Shown: positions 11,325 through 22,665 of the stretch, in pieces
Layout: each line of letters begins with the position of its first letter
How positions within the stretch are numbered: the stretch's first letter is position 1
Assembly (NCBI GenBank): GCA_001599915.1
Contig: BCIG01000005.1
Coordinates: 62,001-126,000 of the forward strand
DNA: 64,000 nucleotides
Direction: 5' to 3'
Source of the DNA: Symbiotaphrina buchneri
Lineage: Eukaryota; Ascomycota; Symbiotaphrinales; Symbiotaphrinaceae
The notes under the pieces: model-generated
Told to the model about the DNA's origin: nothing
Seen by the model: only the letters and a program-made list of their open reading frames with translations
Databases searched by the model: none
Position numbers and translations under genes: made by a program

Positions 11325-11556
11325 TGATACGTCTTGGTGACATGATTGATTCCGACACAGGGCAGAACAGACCCGTGGTCCGTTTCAAACAAGACTGTGA
11401 TGAGAAAATCGTGTCTATATCCCAGGTTAGCTAAAGCTCATCTTGGGCGGTTCGAGGGCCATGGTTCTGCACTATACTCTTTTCCTTCAGTTTAGCTAGC
11501 AACTGCACAGGTTTCGTGTTGTATACGTAAGCGACAAATCGTTCGACTCCATCTAT

Positions 11557-11811
11557 CTATTCTTCTTGATGATCATGAACGTCTCGTCCTCTTGCGTCTT
11601 CCAGCCTATACAGCTCCATCCCAATTGGTGGCAGCTGAGGCAATTCTTGCATCAGCGTTGCGACATCTTCACCCCAATAGCCAAACCAAGGTGAGTTTTC
11701 GCAACCATTATAGGCCATGAAATGAACATAAGCAAGAAACTGGATTATAGCATCTTGTAACTCGCCATGGTCAACGTCCCTTGTTCTACAGACCGAAAAA
11801 ATCAACCTTAG
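11557..11811 (-). CDS. Unrecognised terminal exon
   Basis: A minus-strand frame of about 80 residues (NGCENSPWFGYWGEDVATLM, then LPQLPPIGMELYRLEDARG) ends in a stop at 11557 and follows a potential acceptor (TCTGTAG). No ATG in frame. It could be the last exon of a gene whose earlier exons are the open pieces at 11934-12540 and 12721-12984, but no splice chain is secure. Confidence 0.3.
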   Translation of the reverse strand, partial: LRLIFSVCRTRDVDHGELQDAIIQFLAYVHFMAYNGCENSPWFGYWGEDVATLMQELPQLPPIGMELYRLEDARGRDVHDHQEE

Positions 11812-11933
11812 GATTCAAACAGGTATGATTTCCAAATTGTAGAGATGTTCTATAACATAGCTGTATAAAGTCTATGCATATGGTCTTGAGAGTCCATTGA
11901 CGTAAAGATAATCGTTAAGAACATAGATTTATG

Positions 11934-12540
11934 TCATGAATTCGAGTGGTTGTAGAGTTGGTTATTGGTGGGGAAAGCCTCCACCAACCGCTCATCAATA
12001 CCCTCAATTAGCATTTTGCTTGTGGGATCGCCGTACCCTGCATCGTCTTCTTCGATGCTCTGATAAACCTGCCCAGGTCGGTATTCACCGGAGGTGAGGC
12101 CTTGCGGAGTTCCAACGAGACCTTCACTCGGCTTTGTCTTGGCCAGCTTTCCAAGCAAGCTTGCAATACTACTCAGTGCTGGTCCAAAATTGTGCTTGAA
12201 GAAATGAGCTTCAGCTTTGTTGACAAAGAGTGTACCAGCACGGAGGAGTCTGACCGTATCGAGCGCCACCAACCTGGCGTGTTCTGCTGCATTGATAGCC
12301 CTTAACCCGGTTCTTGGCCAGGTACGTTATCTATATCGGTAAAGGATGCAGTTAAGCCAAGTGTATGAACTAAGTACTTGTAGTCACCTGAGTCATCATC
12401 CACTTCTACATGTATGAACAAATGGTTGATCTGAGTTCCAGACTGGAACATATAATAGACAAAGACACCAATGTTCTAGGATCCATATGTCGTAGCTGCA
12501 AGATACCAGTCCTGGATTCAAGGAAGTCGTATATGAACGT
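11934..12540 (-). pseudogene. Unrecognised minus-strand gene remnant
   Basis: Two adjacent open pieces look like one protein: the first reads INHLFIHVEVDDDSGDYKYL and VHTLGLTASFTDIDNVPG, the second RAINAAEHARLVALDTVRLL and FKHNFGPALSSIASLLGKL, ending with a stop at 11934. They lie in different frames around 12300, so an indel or an unseen intron separates them. No family recognised; the second piece is probably helical. Confidence 0.3.
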
Positions 12541-12720
12541 TGCTTGAAAATACTCGGATACGGCCATAAGAAGCTTTCAAGGAAGGTGAAAAGGTTCCTC
12601 ATTTAATCCTACAAGGATTGTAACTGTCGGTGCATGGAGGGATCTGTATATAAAAAGGGATCAGTAACTGAATGGCTGGAAGATGTGAACAGAAGAACTT
12701 ACGAAACGGTTAAGTCAATG

Positions 12721-12984
12721 CTAGCCCTTGCATCTGTACTCTGCTCCTCGGTCATCTTCTGAGTGTTTCAATTTTTTTATACTCTTTTTGTCATTCTGGA
12801 ACTTTTCTGGCCACAGGTCGGCCCTGTCTTTAAAGAACCAGAACCTATCCGCGGTTCCATGCATGTTTCCATGTAAGCCATCGATATCCACAGTATCTTC
12901 CTGAGTCTCTCCGCATCGAAATTCTGGGTTAAGATACCAATCGGGGGTGTTGATGTGCAGCAACTTGAATGTGCAGTGACATCG
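12721..12984 (-). CDS. Unrecognised exon
   Basis: A minus-strand frame from a potential acceptor (ATCTATAG) at about 12985 to a stop at 12721 reads KLLHINTPDWYLNPEFRCGE and DRFWFFKDRADLWPEKFQND. It is rich in aromatic and charged residues and looks like real protein, but lacks an ATG and a known family. Confidence 0.3.
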   Translation of the reverse strand, partial: RCHCTFKLLHINTPDWYLNPEFRCGETQEDTVDIDGLHGNMHGTADRFWFFKDRADLWPEKFQNDKKSIKKLKHSEDDRGAEYRCKG

Positions 12985-13693
12985 TAGGACTATAGATATT
13001 TAGACAAAGCATCAAATCGTACAGGCATGCGTAGACATGCGCAGAAATATATAGAGGACGAGATATATGCATATAGCATGGAACATCCACCATGACGGGT
13101 GGCGAGACAAGAAGAAGAGGAGAAGTATATACTCAAAACCCACCACTCGACTTGCGCACCTAAAACACAAGCAGAGGCAGAGGCAGGGACAGGGTGGGTG
13201 TTTATATATCCAGTACAGCAGCAGTGAGTCAGAGGGTGTATGGGGTATGTGTGTGTGAATTCTAGAGGAGGGGTAGCAAACATGTTTGTGCCCCTATTTT
13301 CCCCCTGATTGCGTGCTTTTCCTTCGCTTACCCCTTTTCTCTAGCAATTCCCTCTACGTGCGCACTATCTATCCCCGCTGTTTGCTTGCTTCCCGGCACC
13401 TTCACTGCCTATCCCCATTTTGCTTTGTTTGCCCTTCTGACTCACTCCAGCAGAGCGGATACAATGCCAACGACCCGGGACCCCACTTTGACGTGAATTC
13501 CCCATATCAAACATTCTAATCGAGACCTCTCCATCTCCATCTGCATGACTTCCCTCGCAGTCAACCGACCAGAATTACCTCCTTTATCCCCTGTCCAAAT
13601 CGTCACATGTTGGTTATTACCCTCCCACCCTTCCTAATGGAATCTAAGCTCATTCTCCCCTCCAGCAAACCATCCCCCTCCATTGCACCAACT
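12985..13693. other. Pyrimidine-rich intergenic stretch
   Basis: Downstream of the MBOAT gene. It holds low-complexity CT-rich DNA and short purine repeats (GGCAGAGGCAGGGACAGG around 13175-13192) but no supported gene. Confidence 0.5.
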
Positions 13694-15070
13694 CTACAGC
13701 TCCCCTCCAAGACCCCACACCAACGCCAACCCACTCACAAGCAGCGCCGCGAACACCATCCCCAGATCTCTGCCTCCCACAACGCTATACGGCACCAAGT
13801 AGCGGTCGCCCGGCGGGAGCCGCGCCTGCGGGTATATATACAGCGGCGACGTGGCCGCGAGCCAGGCGCCAACCCACACGAAGCCCAGGGCGCGCTGCCA
13901 CAAGGGCGGGCGCAGCACAGCAACAACCGCAGCAGAAGAAGAGCGGGTCCCGTTTGGGGGCTTGCTGGTCTTGACCGGTGGTGCTGTTCTTCGGCGGCCG
14001 CTGCTGCTGCGGGCAGCGACACGGCGCCAGAGTTCCTGCACGGCATCTTCGAGCACGATACCCGCCGCGAAGCTGGTAAAGAAGAAGAAAGCATGCGACT
14101 GCTTCAGCGTCAAGCCGAAGCACACATCCGCAAGCACATGCAGCGCGCCGCTAAGGGCAAAGACGCCGAAGATATGCGTATACCGCTGCACGCGGCCCGT
14201 TCTCGGTAAACGCAGGACATCGTACGTGAGCACGGAACTCCACGACGCGCACGGCCAGCGCAGGAACTGGTGCCAGAACACGCCCCAGAAGCCGCGCAGC
14301 GTGTATGCGTCACGGACGGTGCCGAAGGCCGGCGGCCAGGTGTGCGGGCCGGGCGAGAGGTGGCACGCGACGAAGATGATGGATAAGAGACGGTACACGC
14401 AGTCGATCATGGCGCGGCTGGCGATGAACCATGTCAGCAGGCTGCTGATCACGCGGTGCGCGAGTTGCTCTGCTGTAGCGTACGGGATGGCGCGGAGGGA
14501 CTCAGTCCCCGGGCCTTGCACGCGCGCCAGGAGAGCGGGGTCTTGCGCGGTGGACATGCCCCAGAACCAGTCCAGGAGAAGGTACTCCCAGGCGGAGATG
14601 GCGAGCTGGCGTAGAATGAAGCTGGCCCGGCTGGGTGTTTGCGTGCCGTAGTATGCGGGGAACGCAGGCGTGTTTTTGGCCTGCCACCGCGTCCGCACGC
14701 CGCGGATGCTGAAGACGAGGGAGACGGCGGCGCGGAATCTTTGCCCGGCGCTCGCGTTGGAGGCGAGGCCTTTCTCGAGCGTGAGCTCGGCGGCGTCGAC
14801 GCCGGTCAGGAAGAGGAGATTTGTCGTGTGGCAGGCGCACCCGAAGCTCTGGGAGGCCAAGACGCCCGCCCACATTGAGTTGTGAGGGCTGAACAGATCT
14901 CGAGTGGTGATCTGGATATAGCTGAGGGAAAGCATGATAGGGAGAGCGATGTATCGCAGCGGAGAGCGTTTCGGTGTGAAGGCTATGAGCATTGCGCAGA
15001 GGAAGCCATGGCTGAGCAGGGCAGCCGGGGCAATAGCTCGAAGGATTGGTGTCGTGGCCAGGGAGGCCAT
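13694..15070 (-). CDS. Wax-synthase-like MBOAT acyltransferase
   Basis: A single-exon gene of 458 residues starting at the ATG at 15070 (MASLATTPILRAIAP); the frame is open further upstream but without another ATG. The protein is strongly hydrophobic with about eight membrane spans. In the C-terminal half it carries the wax-synthase/MBOAT_2 landmarks: GVFWHQFLR and, downstream, FALSGALHVLADV, whose His is the expected catalytic residue. Family members transfer acyl groups, often acetyl, to hydroxyls of lipids or terpenoids, and some belong to fungal secondary-metabolite pathways. No other biosynthetic gene lies next to it, so the substrate is unknown. The GC-rich coding strand also creates long antisense open frames, which I regard as spurious. 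This is one of the few undamaged genes in the left part of the window. Confidence 0.8.
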   Translation of the reverse strand: MASLATTPILRAIAPAALLSHGFLCAMLIAFTPKRSPLRYIALPIMLSLSYIQITTRDLFSPHNSMWAGVLASQSFGCACHTTNLLFLTGVDAAELTLEKGLASNASAGQRFRAAVSLVFSIRGVRTRWQAKNTPAFPAYYGTQTPSRASFILRQLAISAWEYLLLDWFWGMSTAQDPALLARVQGPGTESLRAIPYATAEQLAHRVISSLLTWFIASRAMIDCVYRLLSIIFVACHLSPGPHTWPPAFGTVRDAYTLRGFWGVFWHQFLRWPCASWSSVLTYDVLRLPRTGRVQRYTHIFGVFALSGALHVLADVCFGLTLKQSHAFFFFTSFAAGIVLEDAVQELWRRVAARSSSGRRRTAPPVKTSKPPNGTRSSSAAVVAVLRPPLWQRALGFVWVGAWLAATSPLYIYPQARLPPGDRYLVPYSVVGGRDLGMVFAALLVSGLALVWGLGGEL

Positions 15071-15438
15071 ATTGCAAACTGTCTGGTTGGATTCATGAAG
15101 GAAGGAAGGATGTGCTAGCAAAAAGGTTGGAAGTCGAGCTGAAAGGAGTTGACGCCCTGCAGATGCTGACAGCGGGAACGCGGTCTGTACCACTCCAGGC
15201 ACCAATGGTAACTCTAGTTTTGTTGGGGGCCAAAATGACCAAATACGAGCTCGAGAGTTTTGCTCTATTTTGACTACTCGTCCTCTAGTCGATACAGGTC
15301 AGAAAGTCTGACCCGTGAAGGTGAGATCCAATCCAGTTGCCTACTTACCGCTATATATCGGGGAGTATAAGGGCAACACTCGTATATCACAGCCTTGAAA
15401 ATGTGCCACGAATTCCCCAAGACAATTCCATCTCCTCC
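15071..15438. other. Upstream region of the MBOAT gene
   Basis: 368 bp between the permease remnant and the MBOAT start, both on the minus strand. No gene or distinct motif seen. Confidence 0.5.
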
Positions 15439-16114
15439 CTACCCCTGAAGCCCACCCCCATCCTTCGTCGCCGCTCCATTCCCCTCTCCATCAACACCCA
15501 CATCCAACACGCCCTTCCTCTCCGCCTCCTCCAGCGCGCCAGGCTCCAAGAGATCCACACCTCTCTGCTCCGCCACGACCATCTTAACCGGGCCCTTAAA
15601 CCAGCGATGCGCCCAGAGGAGCCACGAGCCCAGGGCTCCCACAAGAATAATCCCCACCGCGACGGGGGTGTAATTGAGCGTTTGGCTGGTGACGGGATTT
15701 GCGGTCGGCAGGCAGAAAACGACGGTGATGAAGCCGACCCACAGGCATGCGATGGTGCCGATGACGCGCGAGAACCGGCCCAGCGTGAACGGGCCCTTTT
15801 TGAAGTGCTGTGGGTGGCAGACTCCGATGAGGATTGGAAGTGTATATGAGATGTATAGCCCGATGGTGGCGATCGAAGTCGCGGCCGAGAAGGCGACGGC
15901 GGAGCCGAGGGAGGGGATGGCCAGGAGGAAGGAAAGAAAGGCAGCAAGCCAGACTGGGAACAAGATCAGCTACATCCATACCTCAAAGAGATCGTATTGA
16001 CATACCGGTGCGAATGGGACTCAAGAACCTAGCATCAACCTTGTGAAAGAAATGCGGCAGCGCGCCATCACGACTAAACGCAAACATCATGCGGGAGTTG
16101 CTGGTCATGCTGAA
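15439..16114 (-). pseudogene. Amino-acid/GABA permease, 3' part only
   Basis: Two exons, about 16114-16006 and 15953-15439, joined by a 52 bp intron (GTATGT...CCCAG), encode the last part of an APC-superfamily permease. It begins in the conserved loop SMTSNSRMMFAFSRDGALP and continues through about four membrane spans (for example GLYISYTLPILIGV, then GRFSRVIGTIACLWVGFITV) to the cytosolic tail. Fungal relatives such as GABA or choline permeases have 12 spans and 500-560 residues, so the first seven or eight spans are absent. Directly upstream the sequence belongs to another gene (small secreted protein), whose final exon overlaps the first permease codons. It is most simply a truncated pseudogene created at a rearrangement breakpoint. 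Confidence 0.75.
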
Positions 16115-16734
16115 CTTGAGAGGTCTGCTGCTTCCGCACCTGAGTTATGTGTTAGCTGAGTGTACAACAAAACAAGTGTCGGGAATACATTACCAGTGAA
16201 GGCATCCTCCACATAAGACCTAGCACGCTGGCTCAGATCGACACTGCTCGAATTCTGGAGATAGTTCGAGACGGCATTATCCGCTGTCTGAAGCAAGCCC
16301 GTGATATTGACCGACTCAGCCGTAGCATTAAGCGGGTTATCCGGATAGACGACATTGGTGATCTCATAGATGACGCCGTCCTGGTCGAGGGCACCACCAT
16401 AGTAGCCGCCGGGGACGATGCAGGCGTTGATGATGCTGTAGAAAGCGGAGCAGCACGAGACGAACGACGCGTTGGGTGAGTTGGGCGTCACGCTGAGGAG
16501 CAGGTGCCCGTCGTCGATGGCAGCGGTGTTGGGGTATTGAGGACGAGACCACTCGCAGAGCGTGTCGATGGTGCCGTTGGCTTCGATCGAAGCGGCCAGT
16601 TCGGGCCCGGAGGGGTAGCCGTCGTTGGCGTTGCGGACTTCAGTACGGTCGCAGTCGGGCGTGTTGAGAGCGGAGGTCGTGGTGGTGAGTCCGAGGAGGA
16701 CAGCAACCACGGAGGTAAGGACTGAGGCACGCAT
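16105..16734 (-). CDS. Small secreted protein, unknown function
   Basis: The ATG at 16734 starts a classical signal peptide (MRASVLTSVVAVLLGLTTTT, then SA). Exon 1 is 16734-16194, the intron 16193-16140 (GTAATG...CTAAC...CTCAG, 54 bp), and exon 2 16139-16105, giving 191 residues ending ADLSSSA. The mature part has few cysteines (CDR, LCEW, SCC, NACIVPGG) and several N-glycosylation sites; it resembles fungal secreted proteins of unknown function. If the intron is not removed the frame also stays open to the same stop. The last exon overlaps, in a different frame, the start of the permease fragment on the same strand, so its C-terminus could derive from permease DNA. Confidence 0.65.
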   Translation of the reverse strand: MRASVLTSVVAVLLGLTTTTSALNTPDCDRTEVRNANDGYPSGPELAASIEANGTIDTLCEWSRPQYPNTAAIDDGHLLLSVTPNSPNASFVSCCSAFYSIINACIVPGGYYGGALDQDGVIYEITNVVYPDNPLNATAESVNITGLLQTADNAVSNYLQNSSSVDLSQRARSYVEDAFTGNVFPTLVLLYTQLTHNSGAEAADLSSSA

Positions 16735-19529
16735 TTTGAGATGCGGTGAGAGATGGAGCGAAGATTTTGGAGGTAACGAGTGACTAGAGTTGGATGAGAG
16801 GTGGATGTTGAGGAGTATGGAGGTGAGGTGAGAGAGATGGAAGTGAGAGAGGGGAGGAAGGCTGAGAGAAGTAGAAGAGTGTCCGCCCGCAGACGTGAAG
16901 AAAATGTTTGCAAAGTCGTGTAACAAAAGCAAAGCGGTGAATGGGAAGGGACGTAGGTTGAGGTTTCCTTTCTGAAAATTGTTATTCCTTAAGGGACACA
17001 ATGCAGTCTTGTACTCGTTACAGTCTAGGCAGGCACGAAGATCTAAATCCACCAAGGCTATGGCCAACGGCATCGGAAATTTCAGGGCAGAAGATCCTTT
17101 GACAAACACAATGCACCGTTTCTCCCCCAACTTCCGGGCATGAGAAGGCAGCACCAATGAATTATCCCTTCTCGCCCATCACACCTGCAATGCGTTACTC
17201 AAAGCGCGACTATCCGAAGGGACAAACGCCGTTGCATGCCCAATGACAATGTGCCTGCCGATCATCATCCCACTGATGTCACGCCCAGCACCTTGTTTGA
17301 TGTAAGGTTGCGGGTGGCTGCCGACCTTTTGCCTGTCGCGGTTACGCCCAACCCACAAATCTCGGTAACTCAGCATCTTGGCGGGCATGGCTGAAACACT
17401 AGCCCATTCCTTTTTTCGCCCTTCGAGAAAGGGATTCTCCACCCTGTGTTGCCTCGGAGTACCAAGAAGCACCTTGTATGGGCTGTTTGAAGTGGGTCTG
17501 TTGCACAGATCTACGGTGGGGATGGTACGAGATAAATTTTAATCTCTGGAACTACCCGTGGCTTCTCAAACGTTTGCTCAAATTTAGGTATGATTCAAGC
17601 TTATTTTCAGACATCTGATAGGATTCAATTACATGACTTATCAATGTTACGGGGCGGATCTTTCGAAAAATCTGTATCGTATTTGATAGCCTCTACAGGT
17701 CCTAGAAGCCTATAGTAAAATTGCAATTCAGCCCGCCCCAGCCTGTGCCCAATTGAAGGAAGAGAATAACCTTCAATCCCCCCGCGAGAGGCCACTGTAA
17801 TGCCTTCCTTTGCTTCCTGCTATTATCAGACATACCCATCGAGTTCGTAAAACCTCTGCGAGTGACGTCCTTGAAGTAATCAACATCAAAGAGACGGTCA
17901 TAGAAGGTGAGAAGTCTGATATGTTCTGCAGGTCCACCAACGTCTCTGCATCCATGCAGCGTTTCACCTCAGTACAGACATTGATGTAGATGGCCGTAAG
18001 TAAGGCGGACTAAGGTTGCCTCGATAAAGTACGAGTAAGCTATAAGATATAGCCCTCTCAATCTTTATCGTCGCTGTCGTGCAGCCATCTTCACTGTGTT
18101 GGGCCAGTGGGCCGGAATCCAAGTCAACATCATCTTTATGTTGACTCCCGCGCCTTTTCCGTGGAACATCATTGTCACTCGTTGCCTTGATTAAGGCATC
18201 CTACTCTGCCTGAAGTATTTGCCGAAGACTTAGCTTCGAACGAAGTGGATGCTGCAGTGTAGTCATTTATAAAGTGCCTACCGACGACGGGCCAGCTCGG
18301 GTCCAGAGAGGGTTTCGGACGCCTGGAAGATGCCCCTTCTCTTTGACTGGGGTAGCATTTCTGCTGTGGTCGCCATGTCCGTCCTCGACTCCTGCCATCT
18401 CTGTTGACTGCGTTGAACGTTCAGCTAAAGAAACCATTTAAGAGTTCCTTGGTCTTAGAGCTAGTCATATGCCGCAGCCGAGACGAGCGCCAAGATCTTT
18501 GAAGGTCAGGAGAGACATCTGGCAGGATGCTTTTGCGGTGATGCCGATGACCCAAGCCTGGGTTGGTCCCAAGATCCACAGTGGTTCCTAAGAACCCAGA
18601 GAATGTGCGTTGGGGACATGAACGGCCCCTTGCCAGCCAGGCAGTGCGTGCATGGTTCTTGGTTATCGACTCCCCATCCTTGCACGACTACGGCATCTAG
18701 CTGGTATCCGTGGTTTCTCGTCAAGTCTTTCGCGTGTCGAGTTTCTTCTCACTCCAGACTCGACTCCATCCCCCTGCTCTGCGAGGCCTTTCTCTTGTGT
18801 ATCCATCCAGACAGGGGCAGGGTACGTTTCTCCGGATGTGGAGTTCTTCCACAAATTGGGCGCCTCGTTCTCATTGCGATGAACCTAGCCGTTCATGCTT
18901 TCATCTCCCTAGATTGATCTGAAAGGTTGTCTTGCACTCTCTGGTCACTTGGGTTAAGATCTCCAGCAGACTTTGACAGCCGTCTTTTGACGAGGACCCG
19001 AAGGCGTATTGGTGATAAGTCTAGGTCCTAGGATAGCGTTATTCGTATGCCGTACCACATCTGCAAACGAGGCTCTTTCCTTTGCAAACTGCCCCGAGAT
19101 TGTCTTCATGTCCACTGGAGTCTCCTCTTCTGCATACTTAAGCGCCAGCTTGTCTTGAACCCATTGCCCCTTGACAGCATTGAATCTTCCTGCTTGAAGT
19201 CTCTCTTACGAGATTCCTCTAGGAGCGGCGATTCCATCCTGTTCCCTCGCCTTATGACAGGATTTCTTCCGAGATGCCTTGTTTCTGGGACGAGACTCCC
19301 TCTTTCACCGAGGCGTATCTATCTCCCAAGGCATCTCCAACCACATCCGATGTCTGTATCAAGACGCGAAGAAGATCTTTCTGCCACGTGTAACAATGCC
19401 AATCGCGGATCTGGTCGATGTGGCTCCTTGTGGCCTTCACCGACTGCAGTCCTCAGTCCTGAATCTTGAGCTTCTTCGTGAGCGCCATACCATCTGGCTC
19501 AGTTGGTAGAGAGGTCATGTTGTGATATT
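16735..19529. other. Decayed gene-poor stretch
   Basis: Begins with the upstream region of the secreted protein gene. From 17.2 kb onward I find only short frames. One minus-strand piece near 18506-18724 (PCTHCLAGKGPFMS) recalls the CxxCxxGxGPFxxC motif of fungal hypothetical proteins and may be a relic; the expected later cysteines are lost. Confidence 0.35.
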
Positions 19530-19605
19530 GTGTCAGGATCGAGGTAGTTACGATGCGAGATGAGATGGTGTCGGGATCGAGGTAGTTACGATGTGAGACG
19601 AGAGA
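19530..19605. repeat. Two-copy 38 bp tandem repeat
   Basis: Copies at 19530-19567 and 19568-19605 share GATCGAGGTAGTTACGATG and flanking bases with a few differences. Confidence 0.7.
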
Positions 19606-20456
19606 TGAGAGATATGGATGATCAACACAGAATAGTTGTGCTTGACTTCTGGGACGTCTTTTCGACCAAGTAAACGTTGAAAGTAAGGCGAACTTCTCAT
19701 GCTGTCTTCCCATGTAGACACATCCTCGGCTTTTGTAGTATGTCATTGATAAAACGACGAGGATGCTTAGAATCGGCTTTGTAACGCTACATTCTGAACG
19801 GATGTCTTGCACCTCCTGGCAACTCGTGTGCCCTGACCGTATGTTGTAATAGCTTCTGTTCAAGAGGCGTCATCATAGTGAACGTCCCCAGCTGACCAGC
19901 AAACGGTGCCCATTGGACATAAACTTGAACAGCCCTGCGCCATTATCAAGACTATAACTGTCGATCATTCTCTTATTGTAGTGGTCGTATCGAAAAACTG
20001 CAGTTGTACAGTCTCCAAAGGACCCAAGAGCTGTAGGCTGGGGGAAAGGACCATTGCATCTGTTCAATTCAATCGTACCCCGGAGGATTGCTGGGATGAA
20101 ATGGAGTTGTAGTTAACTATTCCGTGTTCGTGCTCGTCTGAATGTCTTGGGAAAGACATGTCAAATAAAAAAGATAAGCCTCCTTCTATGGTTCTGCCAG
20201 CTTTGAGGAGTTCACCGTGCTGTATCAAATTAATTATCAAACGCCGCAACTGGCATTGACTTGGTTCCGCCGGGGTGGTCCACTAAAGGTATTATAGACC
20301 CTGAAGCTGCAATAGGTTTCAGAACTGCTGCAGGACGATGGTGGTCTTTCGTCCACAAGGTATGCATGGAGGCCCTCTGTATCCTCACACTGAAAAGGTA
20401 TGAAGAATGGAGCTGCGCTGCGAGTGTTCTTGACGACGAGACGACCACAACTTAGT

Positions 20457-20640
20457 AGATGACAAGGAGGGTCTCGCAAGACCCTCTGACACTGCCGGAG
20501 AAGGCGCGACAACACAGAAGATGGCGAGGAGGGTGTCGCAGGATCGCCTAACACCTCTAAAGCGACGAGCTCAACTAGAAGATGACAAGTGGGGTCTGAA
20601 AGGTCCGTCTAGCACCTCCGGAGCGGAATCATCTATGAAG
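20457..20640. repeat. Three diverged copies of a ~61 bp tandem repeat
   Basis: Units start at 20457, 20519 and 20580 with AGATGRCRAGKDGGGTSTS-like sequence and each continues with a CCTCTRRMAC...CGG-type second half. The period (61-62 bp) is not a multiple of three, which argues against a coding repeat, although frames stay open across it on both strands. Confidence 0.6.
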
Positions 20641-21786
20641 GCCTTCAATTGTGAAGGTCTCATGGGTGCTTATCCATGTCCAAAAGCCAGTCCTGTCCTG
20701 CTCTTTTTCGGCATTCGCCAGCTGTGTCGGTCTTCTGTATTCGATTGGGATATGTTGTTCCGCTGTCAATACCTAACCGCATATTTGGTGGTAAAATGCT
20801 GCGGTGATTGTCGGTTCCTTCCATACTAGATTCTTTGTGCGTATTCCTTGATCTTTCTGTTGCATGATCTCGTGCAACTTTGTCACCGAAGACTTTACAT
20901 ACAGCAGGGAGGTTGAGGAAGGGACCACAAGGCTCCTGCCCTGGCTAGTACCTGTCCTGGCTACCTTTGCTCTTCAAGGCGGCAACAGTGGGTATGATGC
21001 CGGTGCTGTCTTTTATTGCTCTCCAGCTATGCCTTTTGTCATTCTTAAGTATGATATTCGGGGTTCAGTCGTGCATGCGAGCCATCTTCAATGGTGTCGA
21101 AAAGCCCATCTACCATGTCAATGTCGTCTTCAGGCAGCTTATCCAAGGACTATTGCTTCCACTCCAGGCCAGCAAGTATCAAACACCGAAGAGGTTTGCT
21201 TCATCAACGAATTCGAATATTGAATGACAGGTTTCAACATTCCTATAAGATTTCACAGGTCTTGTCCGCGTTGATCCAGCCGCGGCTCCATTGTATTCGG
21301 AGTTCTTCAATCTTCCTTGTGAACGTCAGGCTTCGCAGGACTGTGATCACGTCTTCGAATGTGCTGGCGGACAAGATTTACAGCAGTCGCGACACCATCC
21401 TTTTGAGGACTATTGTCGTTGTCGAGAACATGACCGATCTAAGAGTTCTGTAGTGAGAATGCGAAGACGTGAGTAGCCCAGCCCTTGTACTGGACTCTTT
21501 GTTGTACCTGGCCAGGTCCTCCGTCGCCAGCATATCCCTATTTCGAGCCAACATGGCAACAGCAACCACAAAGTCTGACAACTTGCGGCCATACAAGACT
21601 TCATCCCGCTTGAATTTGCCATGCTGCTGTACGTGGGTCTGATAAAGACATTGGTGAGCCCGCCGTAGTCAGACTGACAACCAATGCGGGATTTACCAAG
21701 AGATTGGACCCATGATCGAGTAGACCGGCTACCGCCGTGATGATGATATCGTCGGTGATGCATTGGCCTCGCCTGAGGCTTGCTGG

Positions 21787-22028
21787 ATCTTCCTTGACGG
21801 GCCGTAACAATGGTCGGCGGTTTCGTGGGGGTGCTACCGGGTACTCCTTCACCAAGGGATCGACTGGATCTTGGCAACGGAGGAGTGAAAGCCACCCCAC
21901 CGGCAACATCTTCCTTGTCGGGCCGTGATGATGGGCACCGGATGGGCACGGGTGCCAACGGATATTCCTTCACCCACGGATCGACAGGTTCTGGAGGTGG
22001 AGGAGTGGAAGCCACACCGTCAGCCACA
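21787..22028. repeat. Two copies of a ~121 bp repeat
   Basis: Units start at 21787 and 21908 (ATCTTCCTTGWCGGGCC) and end in GGAGTGRAAGCCACMCCR. Read on the minus strand, both encode a 40-residue unit with DPxVKEYPxAP and RPxKED as shared parts. They may be the remains of a repeat-containing protein gene. Confidence 0.6.
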
Positions 22029-22665
22029 GAATTGGTGGGTATGCAAGCCCAGAAAATGCATTGGCGGGATGAACAAGTGTCTATCAGCAACTGGTGGAGT
22101 ATTGGAGGACGGCAGGCAGCTGTGTTAGGGCAGCTCAGGAGAGGAGAATTTCGAAGCGCAATTTGCTATGCAGGAAGACGCGTGATTTGTTATGCATGAA
22201 AGAACTGGAAAAACAAACAAGTGCGGATGCGGGTGAGCGTATCCTGGTCATCTTGGACCATTATCAACTCCGTATAGTCCCAATTTAGAGCAGCCACCGT
22301 CTCATTGACTTTGACTTCTTGTCATGCGCACCATCTTGGGAATCGAGGCGTTGTGTATCGAGCACAAGTATTGGACCCTTGCCTTGACTGCGTCAACGCC
22401 GATGTTGGCCGGCCCCAGTGACCAGCATGGCGCCTTCTCCGTATTCAACCCTCCGTATTCAACCGCATGGAGGATGAGATACGCCAGCGTAGTGTTCTTG
22501 CCGATATGTAAACTCATTGCTCGAGAGTTCCAAGGGGCGGTTATCTCCATGGCCGTGTGGATTCTCGTCTTCAGCGGCGAGGTCTATGATATCCCAAGAT
22601 ACTCATCTAGCCGCGGATGGCAGGCGAGGCCGGCGAAGACGGTGATTAAGCGCATCCTGGTCGGA

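Noticed and set aside
13851-14651. Long plus-strand open frame opposite the MBOAT gene
   Set aside because: Antisense shadow of a GC-rich gene with clear family landmarks on the minus strand.
13694-17157. A secondary-metabolite gene cluster around the MBOAT acyltransferase
   Set aside because: No terpene, polyketide or peptide synthase nearby; neighbours are a truncated permease and a secreted protein.
19488-19560. tRNA-like A box (TGGCTCAGTTGGTAGAG)
   Set aside because: No matching B box (GGTTCGA) at the right distance and no pairing acceptor stem.
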